Assembly (NCBI RefSeq): GCF_902506375.1
Contig: NZ_LR733284.1
Span: 915,042 to 979,041 of the forward strand
From: Microbacterium sp. 8M
GTDB lineage: Bacteria; Actinomycetota; Actinomycetes; Actinomycetales; Microbacteriaceae
DNA length: 64,000 bases
Direction of reading: 5' to 3'
How positions within the stretch are numbered: position 1 is the stretch's first letter; every line of letters starts with the position of its first letter. The translations under genes and the position numbers were made by a program. The notes below the pieces were generated by a model that did no database searches, had not been told where the DNA came from, and saw only the letters and a list, made by a program, of their open reading frames with translations. This document shows, in pieces, positions 1-9,718 of the stretch.

Positions 1-327
1 CTTCAGCAGGAACCCGCTGGCCCCGGCGCGCAGCGCCTCGTGCACGTACTCGTCGGCGTCGAACGTGGTGAGCACGAGCACGGCGGGCGCGGGGCGGCCG
101 TCGCGCTCCGCCGCCGCGAGGATGCGCCGGGTCGCCTCGATGCCGTCGAGATTCGGCATCCGCACATCCATCAGCACCACGTCGGGCCGGAGCCGGCGCG
201 CCTCATCGACGCCCTCGACACCGTCGGCCGCCTGCCCGACCACGTCGATCCCGTCCTGCGCCTGCAGGATCGCGGAGAACCCTGCCCTCAGCATCGCCTG
301 ATCGTCGACGATCAGCACCGTCGTCAT
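1..327 (-). CDS. NarL/LuxR-type response regulator, 3' end cut by window
   Basis: This is the N-terminal 109 residues of a two-component response regulator; the rest, presumably with a LuxR-type helix-turn-helix, lies beyond position 1. The visible part is a receiver domain. It opens [17 protein letters not shown] with the acidic DD pair, has the phospho-acceptor aspartate at about residue 54 in VVLMDVRMPNLDG, the conserved threonine in VLVLTTFD, and the conserved lysine in GASGFLLK. The ATG at 327 shares four bases (ATGA) with the stop of the upstream histidine kinase, so the two are translationally coupled and almost certainly partners. The DNA-binding part is not seen, so the subfamily rests on the pairing with a HisKA_3 kinase. 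Confidence 0.9.
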   Translation of the reverse strand, partial: MTTVLIVDDQAMLRAGFSAILQAQDGIDVVGQAADGVEGVDEARRLRPDVVLMDVRMPNLDGIEATRRILAAAERDGRPAPAVLVLTTFDADEYVHEALRAGASGFLLK

Positions 328-1577
328 CCGCGTCCCTCTCTCGGGATCCGCACGTGCAGCGCGAACCCGCCGTCCTCCTGCGCCGCGGTCTGCACCGTAC
401 CGCCCATCGTCGCCAGCCTTTCGCGCATGCCGCGCAGGCCGTGCCCGCCCCCATCCGCCCGCGGCGCGGCGGGTCTGGTCGGCACGCCGTTGCGGATGTC
501 GATCCCGAGCTCGCCGGGGGCCTGCGTCCACACCACCTCCGCGGCGGCGCCGGGAGCGTGCCGCGCGACGTTGCTCAGCCCCTCCTGCACCACGCGGTAG
601 GCGGCGAGGCCGAGGATCGGATCCTGCCGCTCGTCCTCGGTGAGCCGCCAGGCACCGCGCTCCGCCACCGGGCCCAGATCCCCCGCGCGCGCCAGGAGCC
701 CGGGAATGTCGGCGAGCCCCGGCTGCGGCGCGTGCTCGACGTCTGCATCCTCGTCGCGGAGCAGACCCAGGATCACGCGCATCTCCTTCATCGCCGACCG
801 TGCGGTCGACGCGACCTCGTCGAACTCCGCGGCGACCTCGTCGTCAAGGCCGGGGATCCGATACCTAGCGCTCGCGGCGCGCACCTGGATCGCCGACATG
901 CCGTGTGCGACCACGTCGTGCAGCTCGCGGGCGATGCGCGCCTTGTCCTCCACGGCTTCGCGGCGGGCGAGCTCCACCGCCGTCGCGGCGCGCTCGGCCC
1001 GCAGCTGCGCACGCAGCAGGGACCAGTTGCGGATGCCGAGGCCGACGAGGACGGCCCCGAGGGTGACCGCGGCGAACACGATGAGGTCGGCGATCGCGGC
1101 GCCGTCGTCGGAGCGCACCGGCGACTCCACGGCCACCATGACGGCGCAGAGGACACTGAGCGCCCATCCTCCCGCGGGCACCCACCAGCGCGCCCGCTGC
1201 GCCACGCCGATCCACACGAGCGTGTTCGCGACGGTCGTCGACGCCGCGACCGGCCAGGGCGCACCCGTCTCGGCCGAGGCCAGGCCGGCGAGCGCGTTCC
1301 CGGCGATCAGGGCCACCACGGTCGCCCAGGCGGGCGCGAACAGCGCGAGCACGATGGCCGCCGCCTGCACGAGGGAGAGGATCAGAGCCCCGGCCACCGG
1401 GATCCGGTAGAGGGTGACGCCGAGCGGCGCGGCGACGGCGAGCTGGGTGAGGGCGCACGCGATCGCGAGCGCCCAGACCACGAGGTTCGCCCGCCCCGGC
1501 GCCACACGCGGCGGCAGGATCCCGAGCCGGCGCCACAGCGCCGACCGCCGAAGATCCTGCTGACCCTCGACAGACAT
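324..1577 (-). CDS. DesK/NarX-like sensor histidine kinase (HisKA_3)
   Basis: Membrane histidine kinase of 417 residues. The first 180 residues hold about five hydrophobic segments with little extracellular loop, so it probably senses the membrane or an intramembrane cue. A dimerisation helix carries the phospho-accepting histidine at about residue 220 in [13 protein letters not shown], the HisKA_3 pattern. The ATPase domain shows an N-box in [10 protein letters not shown] and a glycine-rich lid in [14 protein letters not shown]. The usual DesK/LiaS-type length fits. It is translated first and overlaps the downstream response regulator by ATGA. A 20-bp palindrome at 1672-1691 in the upstream gap could be a binding site for the partner, but this is inference. 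The signal sensed is unknown. Confidence 0.93.
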   Translation of the reverse strand: MSVEGQQDLRRSALWRRLGILPPRVAPGRANLVVWALAIACALTQLAVAAPLGVTLYRIPVAGALILSLVQAAAIVLALFAPAWATVVALIAGNALAGLASAETGAPWPVAASTTVANTLVWIGVAQRARWWVPAGGWALSVLCAVMVAVESPVRSDDGAAIADLIVFAAVTLGAVLVGLGIRNWSLLRAQLRAERAATAVELARREAVEDKARIARELHDVVAHGMSAIQVRAASARYRIPGLDDEVAAEFDEVASTARSAMKEMRVILGLLRDEDADVEHAPQPGLADIPGLLARAGDLGPVAERGAWRLTEDERQDPILGLAAYRVVQEGLSNVARHAPGAAAEVVWTQAPGELGIDIRNGVPTRPAAPRADGGGHGLRGMRERLATMGGTVQTAAQEDGGFALHVRIPREGRG

Positions 1578-1671
1578 GCCGCCCCTCTCCGCGCTCGTGC
1601 GCCGTCGGATCCACGCTACGGCCTCGTGCCGATGCGCACGTCACCCCGCGGTATCACCGTGGGCGGCGCGG

Positions 1672-1691
1672 GATGGGGAGTCCTCCCCATC
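1672..1691. promoter_or_regulatory. 20-bp palindrome between divergent genes
   Basis: GATGGGGAG, two bases, then CTCCCCATC is a perfect inverted repeat in the 200-bp gap between the kinase (minus) and moxR (plus). Its place between two divergent transcription units fits an operator for the adjacent response regulator. No experiment or second copy supports this, and the rest of the gap shows only a possible -10 box (TACGCT, about 1723-1728) for moxR. Confidence 0.35.
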
Positions 1692-1777
1692 CGATCCAGG
1701 GAGCAGCGCGATCGACGCCGGTTACGCTGGCAGAGGTGCGCCGCCGCAGCGCGCACCCGAACCAGGGGGAACCGCAC

Positions 1778-3082
<1,305 letters not shown>

Positions 3083-3115
3083 CCATGCGCCTCCGCACCC
3101 TGGCCCGCCGTCGCG

Positions 3116-3238
3116 GAGATGGTTTTCGCGTCTCCGCGGCGTTCGGCAGCGACGTTTTTCATCTCGACGACCTCAACCGTGCGGCCAAGAGATGGGTTTC
3201 GTCCCTCCAGGGTTCGCCGCAGCGACGTTTTCCATCTC
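3116..3238 (+). repeat. Two 50-bp repeats with GAGATG/CATCTC inverted ends
   Basis: The 220-bp gap between moxR and the DUF58 gene holds two exactly 50-bp units, at 3116-3165 and 3189-3238. Each starts GAGATGG and ends CATCTC, which are inverted repeats of each other. By hand alignment about 38 of 50 positions match. The shared cores are TTTCG near the start and GCAGCGACGTTTT near the end. A 23-bp spacer separates the units. They look like copies of an intergenic palindromic element rather than coding sequence, and interrupt an otherwise tightly packed operon. Confidence 0.8.
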
Positions 3239-3306
3239 CCACCGGACCCTGACCCAAGCCGAAAAGCCGAACAAGCCGAGTAGCCGAACGAACCGAGGAT
3301 CCCGCC

Positions 3307-4272
3307 ATGGCCAGCCTGCTGACGCCGGTGAAGGGCAAGCTCTTCATCGACTCGACGCGCAAGTCGACGCATGCGCTCGACGGCGCGTACGCGTCGCTGC
3401 TGCGCGGGCACAGCCTCGACTTCGACGACCTGCGCGCCTACGAGTACGGCGACCAGATCCGCGACATCGACTGGAAGGCGACGGCGCGACTCGGATCCCC
3501 CGTGGTGCGCCGGTCGCTGGCCACCCGCATGCACACCGTGCTCTTCGTCGTGGACACGGGGCTCTCGATGGCGGCGCTCGCGCACGACGAGAGGCCGAAG
3601 AAGGAGCTGGCGATCCTCACGGTCGGCGTGCTGGGCCTGCTCGCGCTCCGGCACGGCGACGACTTCTGCCTGGTCAGCGGCGACTCCTCCGGGGTGCGCC
3701 GCCGGGAGATCGGTCGCAGCGAGGCCGCCCTCGAGCACACCCTGCGCCAGATCGACCGCGCGGTCGACGACGCGTCGGTCCCGTCCGACCGCGACGCGCT
3801 GCTGTCGTACGTGGCGCGCACGATCTCGCGCCGCATGATCGTGGTCGTGCTCACCGACGAGGCCCCGGTCGGCGCCGAGACGGAGCGGCTGCTGCGGCGC
3901 CTGCGCGTACAGCACGACGTGCTGTGGATCACCTTGCGCGACGCCGAGCCGGTGCTCGACGCGGTGCCGCGGCGCACCGCCTCGGCGCGTCGTGCGGGCC
4001 GCTCGGGCCGCGCCTCTGAGGTCGAGGCCCCGCCGGCGGCGCCCCAGCGCGCCCGCCGCGACGTCGCGTCGCACTGGGCGATCCCCGAGTTCCTGCAGGG
4101 CGACGCCGAGCTCGCCGCCGAGCTGCACGCCGCCGATGCCGCCGCCGCCGCGCACACCGAGGCGCTGCTGCGCCGCCTGGAGATCACGAACGTCGCGCTC
4201 GCCGATCAGGACGGCGCCGTCGGCGAGTTGCTCGCGATGCTGGATGCGAGGTCGCATGTCCGGCACGGATGA
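3307..4272 (+). CDS. DUF58 domain protein
   Basis: Protein of 321 residues of the DUF58 family, which is habitually encoded beside MoxR ATPases and VWA proteins. It carries the family hallmark YGDQIRDIDWKATARLG near residues 50-70, followed by a VWA-like fold: HTVLFVVDTGLSMAA resembles a degenerate metal-binding (MIDAS) strand, and RRMIVVVLTDEAP a later strand. It has no membrane segment, unlike many DUF58 proteins. ATG at 3307 directly follows the second 50-bp repeat region and a purine-rich stretch. It overlaps the next gene by 17 bases. The molecular role is not established; association with MoxR suggests a substrate or adaptor of the chaperone. Confidence 0.9.
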   Translation: MASLLTPVKGKLFIDSTRKSTHALDGAYASLLRGHSLDFDDLRAYEYGDQIRDIDWKATARLGSPVVRRSLATRMHTVLFVVDTGLSMAALAHDERPKKELAILTVGVLGLLALRHGDDFCLVSGDSSGVRRREIGRSEAALEHTLRQIDRAVDDASVPSDRDALLSYVARTISRRMIVVVLTDEAPVGAETERLLRRLRVQHDVLWITLRDAEPVLDAVPRRTASARRAGRSGRASEVEAPPAAPQRARRDVASHWAIPEFLQGDAELAAELHAADAAAAAHTEALLRRLEITNVALADQDGAVGELLAMLDARSHVRHG

Positions 4273-4759
4273 GCTGTACCCGCCCGCCCAGTACGGCCCG
4301 GGCTGGATCCTCCTCGCGATCGGCGTTCTCCTGCTGCTCGCCGGGGCCGCGTGGCTCGTGGTGGTGTTGACCCGGCCGCGGCGCACGCTCGCCGTGGCCG
4401 CGCCCCTCCCGGTGCCGACGCTCACCGCCGACGTCGCCACGGTGCTGCGCCAGGAGTACCTCGGCGCGATCGCGCAGATCGAGGCCGACTACCGTGCGGG
4501 CCGCATCGACGCCCGCCGCGCCAACCTCGAGCTCAGCCGCACGGTGCGCTCCTTCGTGAACGAGTACAGCGGCATCGAGGCGCCCGTGCTGGCCCTCGAC
4601 GATCTGGTGCGCCTCGGCGTGCACCCGGCGCTCATCGACGCCATCGGGCGCAACTACTACCCGAGGATCTTCCGGCGCAGCGCGCCGTCTCCTGAGCCTG
4701 TCGAAGGGCCGCTCGCCGGCGCCGAGGCCGCCCGCAAGGTGGTGACGACGTGGTACTAG
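4256..4759 (+). CDS. Single-pass membrane protein, DUF4381-like
   Basis: Protein of 167 residues with one strong N-terminal membrane segment (WILLAIGVLLLLAGAAWLVV, residues about 18-37) and a cytoplasmic helical domain including LRQEYLGAIAQIEADYRAGR. Size, topology and place between DUF58 and VWA genes match the small DUF4381-type component of MoxR-VWA (Bat-like) operons, but the assignment is by context. ATG at 4256 lies inside the end of the DUF58 gene; the end overlaps the next gene by ten bases. Near the C-terminus SPEPVEGP is encoded by a copy of the palindromic repeat (4690-4710). Confidence 0.75.
   Translation: MSGTDELYPPAQYGPGWILLAIGVLLLLAGAAWLVVVLTRPRRTLAVAAPLPVPTLTADVATVLRQEYLGAIAQIEADYRAGRIDARRANLELSRTVRSFVNEYSGIEAPVLALDDLVRLGVHPALIDAIGRNYYPRIFRRSAPSPEPVEGPLAGAEAARKVVTTWY
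4690..4710 (+). repeat. REP-like palindromic element inside the DUF4381-like gene
   Basis: CCTGAGCCTGTCGAAGGG here is the core of the element whose full form elsewhere is bounded by GGTCCC and GGGACC. It is read in frame as PEPVEGP. Confidence 0.7.
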
Positions 4760-5736
4760 CGAACATCTGGATCCTGCTCGCGGTCATCGGCGTCCTGCTC
4801 CTGGCGATCGTCCTCGGCGTGCTGCTCGGGCTGCGCGGGCGCGGGGGCGCGTCCTCCGGCTCCGGTGCGCCGGTCGCCCGCGCCGAGCGGATCCGCGCCC
4901 TGCCCGCGTTCCGCCGGGCGGTGCGCCGTCGCCAGGCCGCCCTCGCCGCGATCGTGGCCCTCGGGATCCTCGCGGTCGTGATCGGCGGCGTGGTGGCGGC
5001 CCGCCCGATCGCGCAGAAGACGATCCAGCCGGTGGCCACGAACCGCGACATCATGCTCTGCCTCGACGTGAGCGGATCCATGACCGACGTCGACAAGGAG
5101 ATCGTGTCGATCTTCGACAAGCTCGCCGACGGCTTCAAGGGCGAGCGCGTCGGGCTCACGATCTTCAACAGCTCGGCCGTGCAGGTCTTCCCCCTCACCG
5201 ACGACTACCCGTTCATCCGCGAGCACCTGCGCAGCCTCATGAAGGGCTTCGACTACGCGACCGACGTGCCCGAGCAGTGGGTCGGCACGATGAACGGCGT
5301 GGGCGCCTCCCTCATCGGCGACGGGCTCGCCTCCTGCGTGATGCGCTTCGACCACGCCGACGAGCAGCGCGCCCGTTCGATCATCCTCGCCACCGACAAC
5401 GAGCTGAACGGATCCCCGATCGTCTCGCTGAAGGAGGCAGCCGACTACTCCGCGTCGAAGAAGATCCGGATCTACACGATCAACCCCGTCGACGGCATCG
5501 ACCAGCCGAACAGCGAGGATCTCGCGGAGGCCGCCGCGGTGACCGGCGGAAAGGCGTATGCGCTGCGGGAGACCACGACGGTGGGCGACATCATCGCCCA
5601 GGTGCAGAAGCAGGAGGCGTCGCAGCTGAAGGGCCAGGCGACGGTCATCTGGACCGACGTGCCGCAGCTGTGGATCGCGGCCCTGATCGTGATCGCACTC
5701 GGCTTCGTCGTGTTGCTGTGGAGGGTGCGCCTGTGA
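4750..5736 (+). CDS. VWA domain membrane protein (Bat-like)
   Basis: Protein of 328 residues with two N-terminal membrane segments (LANIWILLAVIGVLLLAIVL and a second near residue 75), a von Willebrand A domain facing one side, and a C-terminal anchor (LWIAALIVIALGFVVLLW). The metal-ion-dependent adhesion site is intact: DIMLCLDVSGSMTDVD at about residues 100-115 gives the DxSxS motif, and IILATDNE supplies the later aspartate. VWA proteins in MoxR operons are thought to be assembled or activated by the ATPase. GTG at 4750 overlaps the preceding gene by ten bases, and its stop overlaps the next start (GTGA). Confidence 0.9.
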   Translation: MVLANIWILLAVIGVLLLAIVLGVLLGLRGRGGASSGSGAPVARAERIRALPAFRRAVRRRQAALAAIVALGILAVVIGGVVAARPIAQKTIQPVATNRDIMLCLDVSGSMTDVDKEIVSIFDKLADGFKGERVGLTIFNSSAVQVFPLTDDYPFIREHLRSLMKGFDYATDVPEQWVGTMNGVGASLIGDGLASCVMRFDHADEQRARSIILATDNELNGSPIVSLKEAADYSASKKIRIYTINPVDGIDQPNSEDLAEAAAVTGGKAYALRETTTVGDIIAQVQKQEASQLKGQATVIWTDVPQLWIAALIVIALGFVVLLWRVRL

Positions 5737-6884
5737 TCCTCCAGCCCGTCGTCGCGCCGTTCCTGGCGATCCTGCTCGTGCTGCCCGTGCTCGCCGCGGC
5801 GGTGTGGATGCTCGTGCGCTCGCTGCGCCGCGCCCCGGCCGCTGAGCCCCCTTCGCGCACCCCGGTTCCTGAGCGAGCGAAGCGAGACGAAGGACGCACG
5901 GGCGCCGGCCCCGTGGTGTGGGCACTGCGCGTGCTGCTCGTGCTCGCGTGCGGCATCCTGCTGCTGCGGCCCGGCATCCCCGGCGGCCAGGTGCGCACTC
6001 TGGCCTCCGCCACGGACGTGGTGATCGCGATCGACACGACCGCCAGCATGGTCGCCGAGGACTGGGACGGCGCGAAGAGCGGATCCGCCGACCGCACCCG
6101 GATGGCCGGCGTCCGCAGCGATGTGCGCCGCATCGCGGAGGCGTACCCGGGCGCGCGGTTCGCGCTCATCACCTTCGACGCGAACGCCGTACTGCGCCTG
6201 CCGCTCACCACCGACACCGGCGCCCTGGTCTCGGCCGTGGACGTGCTGCAGCCCGAGGTGACGCGGCAGTCCAAGGGCAGCTCGATCGGCATCGCGAACC
6301 AGCTGCTCGCGCAGACCCTGCAGAACGCGCGGAAGGCGTCGCCGGATCGGGCGCGGATGGTGTTCTACCTCGGCGACGGCGAGCAGACGGTCTCCAGCTC
6401 CCCGGAGTCGTTCGCCGCGGCGAAGAAGCTCGTGTCCGGCGGGGAGGTGCTCGGCTACGGCACCGCGAAGGGCGGGCCGATGCGCGAGACCACGGGCGCG
6501 TTCGAGGGCCAGGGCGACTACATCCAGTACCAGGGATCCGATGCGCTCAGCCGCATCGACGAGAAGAACCTGCAGCAGATCGCGGGCGAGCTCGGCGTGG
6601 GCTACGAGCACCGCACCGCCGAGGCGAAGCCGCAGCTGCCGCCCGCGCCGAAGTCGACCCTGGCGTACCGCGAGGACGATCCGCTGACCCAGCCCACGGA
6701 CCTCAGCTGGATCTTCGCCCTCGTGATCGTCGCCCTGCTGTGCGCCGAGATCACCCGCGCCACGATCCTGATCATGCGCATGCGCCACCTCTCGGCCCCC
6801 GAGCGCCCGGCCGCTCACACTGCGGTTCCTGAGCGAGCGCAGCGAGACGAAGGACGCCCGGCCGCCTCGGGAGGTGGCGCATGA
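5733..6884 (+). CDS. VWA domain membrane protein, second paralogue
   Basis: Protein of 383 residues, second VWA protein of the operon. It has an N-terminal membrane segment (FLAILLVLPVLAAAVWMLV), another before the VWA domain, and a C-terminal anchor (WIFALVIVALLCAEITRA). The MIDAS motif is DVVIAIDTTASM (DxTxS form) near residue 95; a later strand is MVFYLGDGEQT. GTG at 5733 overlaps the previous stop as GTGA. Two copies of the long palindromic repeat are translated in frame: VPERAKRDEGR between the two first membrane segments and VPERAQRDEGR at the C-terminus, both in linker or tail positions. The stop overlaps the next start by ATGA. Confidence 0.9.
   Translation: MILQPVVAPFLAILLVLPVLAAAVWMLVRSLRRAPAAEPPSRTPVPERAKRDEGRTGAGPVVWALRVLLVLACGILLLRPGIPGGQVRTLASATDVVIAIDTTASMVAEDWDGAKSGSADRTRMAGVRSDVRRIAEAYPGARFALITFDANAVLRLPLTTDTGALVSAVDVLQPEVTRQSKGSSIGIANQLLAQTLQNARKASPDRARMVFYLGDGEQTVSSSPESFAAAKKLVSGGEVLGYGTAKGGPMRETTGAFEGQGDYIQYQGSDALSRIDEKNLQQIAGELGVGYEHRTAEAKPQLPPAPKSTLAYREDDPLTQPTDLSWIFALVIVALLCAEITRATILIMRMRHLSAPERPAAHTAVPERAQRDEGRPAASGGGA
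5864..5894 (+). repeat. REP-like element, long form, in VWA gene
   Basis: Begins GGTTCCTGAGCGAGCGAAGC and ends ACGAAGGA. Read in frame as PERAKRDEG. Nearly identical copies lie at 6824, 7812 and 29263. Confidence 0.8.
6824..6854 (+). repeat. REP-like element, long form, at VWA gene 3' end
   Basis: Begins GGTTCCTGAGCGAGCGCAGC and ends ACGAAGGA. Read in frame as PERAQRDEG just before the stop of the second VWA gene. Confidence 0.8.
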
Positions 6885-7708
6885 CCACCACGGCACCTGT
6901 CGAAGGACGCGAGTCGGTCCCTGAGCTTGTCGAGGGGCCCGACGCCGCCGCGCACGCCCCCCTCGCCGCGAACCGGCGCCGCCGGGCCGCGCGCCGGTGG
7001 ATCGCCTGGGGCTCGCTCCCGCTGATCCTCGTGGCGCTGCTGTTCGTCGGCAAGCTGGTGAGCCTGTACGCGTTCGCCTACCAGTCGATCACCGCGTATG
7101 TCGCGGGCGACTACACCGGATCCGTGAGCGCCGCGCGCAATCTCGACCCGGCGAACTGGTTCGAGCCGTACAAGGCGCCCTTCGATCAGGGCGTCGGTCT
7201 CGCCGAGTCGGGCAAGCTCGCCGCCGGCCAGAAGAAGTTCGAGGAGTCGCTGAAGCTCGCCCACGGGCTCGAGGTATGCGCGGTGCGCTTCAACCTGGCG
7301 CTCGTGCTCGAGCGGGAGGGCGATGCCGCCGCGGACAAGCAGGATCACGTGACGGCGCTGGAGTTCTACGCGCGGGCGCTGCAGGTGAACGCCGAGCGTC
7401 CGAAGGAATGCGACAGCAAGCAGGCGCAGGAGCAGTCGCCGGATCCGCAGCGCGACATGGGGCAGTCGAACAAGGACCAGAAGGACCGCCTGCAGCAGAA
7501 GCAGCAGGATCAGCAACAGCAGCAGAACTCCGACCAGCAGGATCCGCAGAAGCAGGATCCGCAGCAGCCGCCGCAGCCGCAGCAGCCCGACCAGGGCAAA
7601 CTCGACGAGTTGCAGAAGAAGCTGCAGCAGGGCGAGCAGGAGCGCCAGCAGAACCAGCAGGACGGCACTGACGACGGCGGCAGCAGCGGGACGGACAAGC
7701 CATGGTAG
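6881..7708 (+). CDS. TPR-like membrane protein with Gln-rich tail (BatC-like)
   Basis: Protein of 275 residues. After a basic stretch ([10 protein letters not shown]) comes one membrane segment (LPLILVALLFVGKLVSLYAF), then an extracytoplasmic helical region with tetratricopeptide-like helices (GLAESGKLAAGQKKFEESL, VCAVRFNLALVLEREGD, HVTALEFYARALQVN) at about residues 105-170. The last 90 residues are very rich in Gln, Asp, Pro and Lys. A TPR protein following two VWA genes is the usual Bat operon order. Near the N-terminus VPELVEGPDA is encoded by a palindromic repeat (6916-6939). The ATG overlaps the previous stop as ATGA; the end overlaps the next start by seven bases. The TPR call is by pattern and needs a profile search. 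Confidence 0.75.
   Translation: MTTTAPVEGRESVPELVEGPDAAAHAPLAANRRRRAARRWIAWGSLPLILVALLFVGKLVSLYAFAYQSITAYVAGDYTGSVSAARNLDPANWFEPYKAPFDQGVGLAESGKLAAGQKKFEESLKLAHGLEVCAVRFNLALVLEREGDAAADKQDHVTALEFYARALQVNAERPKECDSKQAQEQSPDPQRDMGQSNKDQKDRLQQKQQDQQQQQNSDQQDPQKQDPQQPPQPQQPDQGKLDELQKKLQQGEQERQQNQQDGTDDGGSSGTDKPW
6916..6939 (+). repeat. REP-like element in the TPR gene
   Basis: GGTCCCTGAGCTTGTCGAGG plus GGCC; short form of the element, read in frame as VPELVEGP. Confidence 0.75.
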
Positions 7709-8856
7709 ACCGCAGCGATCCGCCCCGCTACGTGACCGATTCGGCCGGCGCTCCGCCGGTGCCGCCGCCCGGCGGCTACCGCGGCGCCCGCCGTGCCCTC
7801 CTCGGCGTGCCGGTTCCTGAGCGAGCGCAGCGAGACGAAGGACCCGGGCCGGTCCCTGTGCCCGTCGAAGGGACCATTCCGGGCTCTGGCTCCCCGAAGA
7901 GCTCAGCGACCGGCCGGCCGCCGAAGAAGCGCAGCCCCCTCGGCTGGATCTCCCTCGCCGCCTCGATCGCCTTCGTGGTCGTCGCGCTGATCCTGCTCGC
8001 CGTCGGCGCCGCCGACGCCTTCTTCGGCGCGACCATGCTCGTGCTGCAACTGGCCGTGCTGGGCTTCGCGATCGCGGCCCTCGTGACCCGGTCCGGGCGC
8101 ATCCTGGGCGCCGTCGCGCTGACCATCGCGCTCGTGCTCAACGTCGGCACGATGGGGGCGCTGAGCGCCGTGCGCGTCGCCGCGACCGGATCCTACGAGG
8201 GCCACAAGACCGCGAAGCAGAAGCTGTGGGAGGCGTACCCCGGCATCAAGGACAAGGACGCGAACCAGTTCCTGCATCAGCAGTCGCTCGAGCAGCTCCA
8301 GGCTCTGGCCGATGAGACCATGGCCGACGTACGCGCGCGGCTGACCTCCGAGTACGGACTGCAGTGGGTCAAGTCCGCCGACGCCCAGGAGCGCCCCGAG
8401 CGCAACGGCTACGGCGGGGAGTCGATGCTGGTGCGGTACACCTCGGAGGTGTGGGCGACGACGACGCCGGTGACCGGCTACGCGCACAAGCTCGACGTGA
8501 TGCAGACGGTCGAGTCGGTGATCGAGCAGCACGGCTGGCGCAGCATGGTCGCCTTCAACGATCCCGCGAGCGGCGTGGATCCGACGATGATCTCGAAGAT
8601 GTACGGCGGCGCGACTCCCGAGACGCAGGTGGACTGGGAGTGGTTCAGCGACGACGAGCCGGATCCGGGCTGGTTCTACGCCGACATCACCGACCTGGCC
8701 AACGACACGACCGGCGAGTACCGCGCATCGCGCGAACAGACGGCGAAGCGCACCGGCGAGCCGCTGGAGGGTCTGCAGCTCGCGGTGGTGGGTCGCTACA
8801 TGCTGAGCGAGAAGAAGGTCGACGACTTCAAGAAGGCGCTGACCAAGTATCCGTGA
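7702..8856 (+). CDS. Hypothetical membrane protein, last gene of the MoxR run
   Basis: Protein of 384 residues that I do not recognise. The first 75 residues are a Pro/Gly/Ser-rich cytoplasmic tail that includes two in-frame palindromic repeats (VPERAQRDEGPG and VPVPVEGT). Three membrane segments follow (WISLAASIAFVVVALILLAV, then a second starting near LVLQLAVLGFAIAALV, then LGAVALTIALVLNVGTMGAL), resembling the DUF4190-type membrane module. The C-terminal 210 residues are a soluble domain with no motif I can name. It overlaps the VWA/TPR operon by seven bases, which suggests co-expression but not necessarily a shared function. Confidence 0.75.
   Translation: MVDRSDPPRYVTDSAGAPPVPPPGGYRGARRALLGVPVPERAQRDEGPGPVPVPVEGTIPGSGSPKSSATGRPPKKRSPLGWISLAASIAFVVVALILLAVGAADAFFGATMLVLQLAVLGFAIAALVTRSGRILGAVALTIALVLNVGTMGALSAVRVAATGSYEGHKTAKQKLWEAYPGIKDKDANQFLHQQSLEQLQALADETMADVRARLTSEYGLQWVKSADAQERPERNGYGGESMLVRYTSEVWATTTPVTGYAHKLDVMQTVESVIEQHGWRSMVAFNDPASGVDPTMISKMYGGATPETQVDWEWFSDDEPDPGWFYADITDLANDTTGEYRASREQTAKRTGEPLEGLQLAVVGRYMLSEKKVDDFKKALTKYP
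7812..7875 (+). repeat. Long and short REP-like elements side by side
   Basis: A long form (7812-7844, from GGTTCCTGAGCGAGCGCAGC to GAAGGACC) is followed six bases later by a short form (7851-7875, GGTCCCTGTG...CGAAGGGACC). Both are read in frame in the N-terminal tail of the hypothetical protein. Adjacent long and short forms with the same ends suggest that the two belong to one family. Confidence 0.8.
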
Positions 8857-8885
8857 GCGGCCGCGCGCACCGCTATCGTCAAGGC

Positions 8886-9653
8886 ATGCAGATCTCCGCG
8901 CCGGAGCGCACCGCCACTCGCCCTGCCCGCTTCGCGATCGACGTCCGGGTCTGGGCGGCCGTACGGCTCGTCGGTGCGGTCGCCATCCTCGCCGCCGTGA
9001 CGCATCAGCTCGTGGTGACCGTGGGCAATGCGCTCGCGGCGACCACTCCTTACGGCTCGCACGTGCCGACCGTGGTGGCGAACTTCCTCAGCTTCTTCAC
9101 GATCGAGTCCAACGTGTCGTCGGCGATCATGCTCATCGTCGTCGCGGTCTGGAGCCTTCGGACCACGAGAGCCTCAGGGGCCGGTTCGACGGATCCGGAA
9201 CCGCGCGCGATCGCGATCCTGCTCGCCTGCGTCTCGACGTACATGATCGTCACGGGCATCGTCTACAACCTGCTGCTGCGCGGGATCGAGCTGCCGCAGG
9301 GCTCGACCGTGGCCTGGGCGAACGAGATGATGCACGTCGTGGGACCGCTGCTCCTGCTCGCCGACGTGCTGTTCGCGCCACGCCGGCGGTGCCTCGGCTG
9401 GGGCGTGCTGGGGATCATCGCCGCCTTCCCGATCCTGTGGGCGGTGTACACGCTCGTGCGCGCGAACTTCATCATCAACCCGCGCACCGGAGAGGCCGGG
9501 TGGTACCCCTACCCCTTCCTGAATCCCGCCAACTTCGACCAGGCGCTGCTCGGCGGATACCTCGGCGTCGCCGGCTACATCGTGGGCATCGCCGTCGCGA
9601 TCCTCACCGTGGGCGCGGGCGTGATCTGGGTGTCGCGCAAGCGCGGAAGCTGA
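8886..9653 (+). CDS. Pr6Pr family membrane protein
   Basis: Integral membrane protein of 255 residues with about six membrane segments. The pattern ETxxW/YNLLLR (here GIVYNLLLRGIELP), the histidine in NEMMHVVGPLLLLADVLF, the helix ending WAVYTLVRANFI, and the loop WYPYPFLNP match the Pr6Pr family of actinobacterial membrane proteins, whose function is unknown. ATG at 8886 follows the previous gene by 29 bases. It may be read from the upstream operon or alone. The opposite-facing regulator gene downstream is separated by a hairpin at 9690-9718. Confidence 0.85.
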   Translation: MQISAPERTATRPARFAIDVRVWAAVRLVGAVAILAAVTHQLVVTVGNALAATTPYGSHVPTVVANFLSFFTIESNVSSAIMLIVVAVWSLRTTRASGAGSTDPEPRAIAILLACVSTYMIVTGIVYNLLLRGIELPQGSTVAWANEMMHVVGPLLLLADVLFAPRRRCLGWGVLGIIAAFPILWAVYTLVRANFIINPRTGEAGWYPYPFLNPANFDQALLGGYLGVAGYIVGIAVAILTVGAGVIWVSRKRGS

Positions 9654-9689
9654 GACGGCACGCCCCTATCCGGAGCGAGCGGTCACGCT

Positions 9690-9718
9690 GCGCCCTCAAG
9701 GGATGCGGTTGAGGGCGC
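9690..9718. terminator. Convergent hairpin overlapping a stop codon
   Basis: GCGCCCTCAA (9690-9699) pairs perfectly with TTGAGGGCGC (9709-9718) around a nine-base loop. It lies between two converging genes and contains the stop of the minus-strand regulator, so it probably ends transcription from both sides. There is no clear U-tract. Confidence 0.6.
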
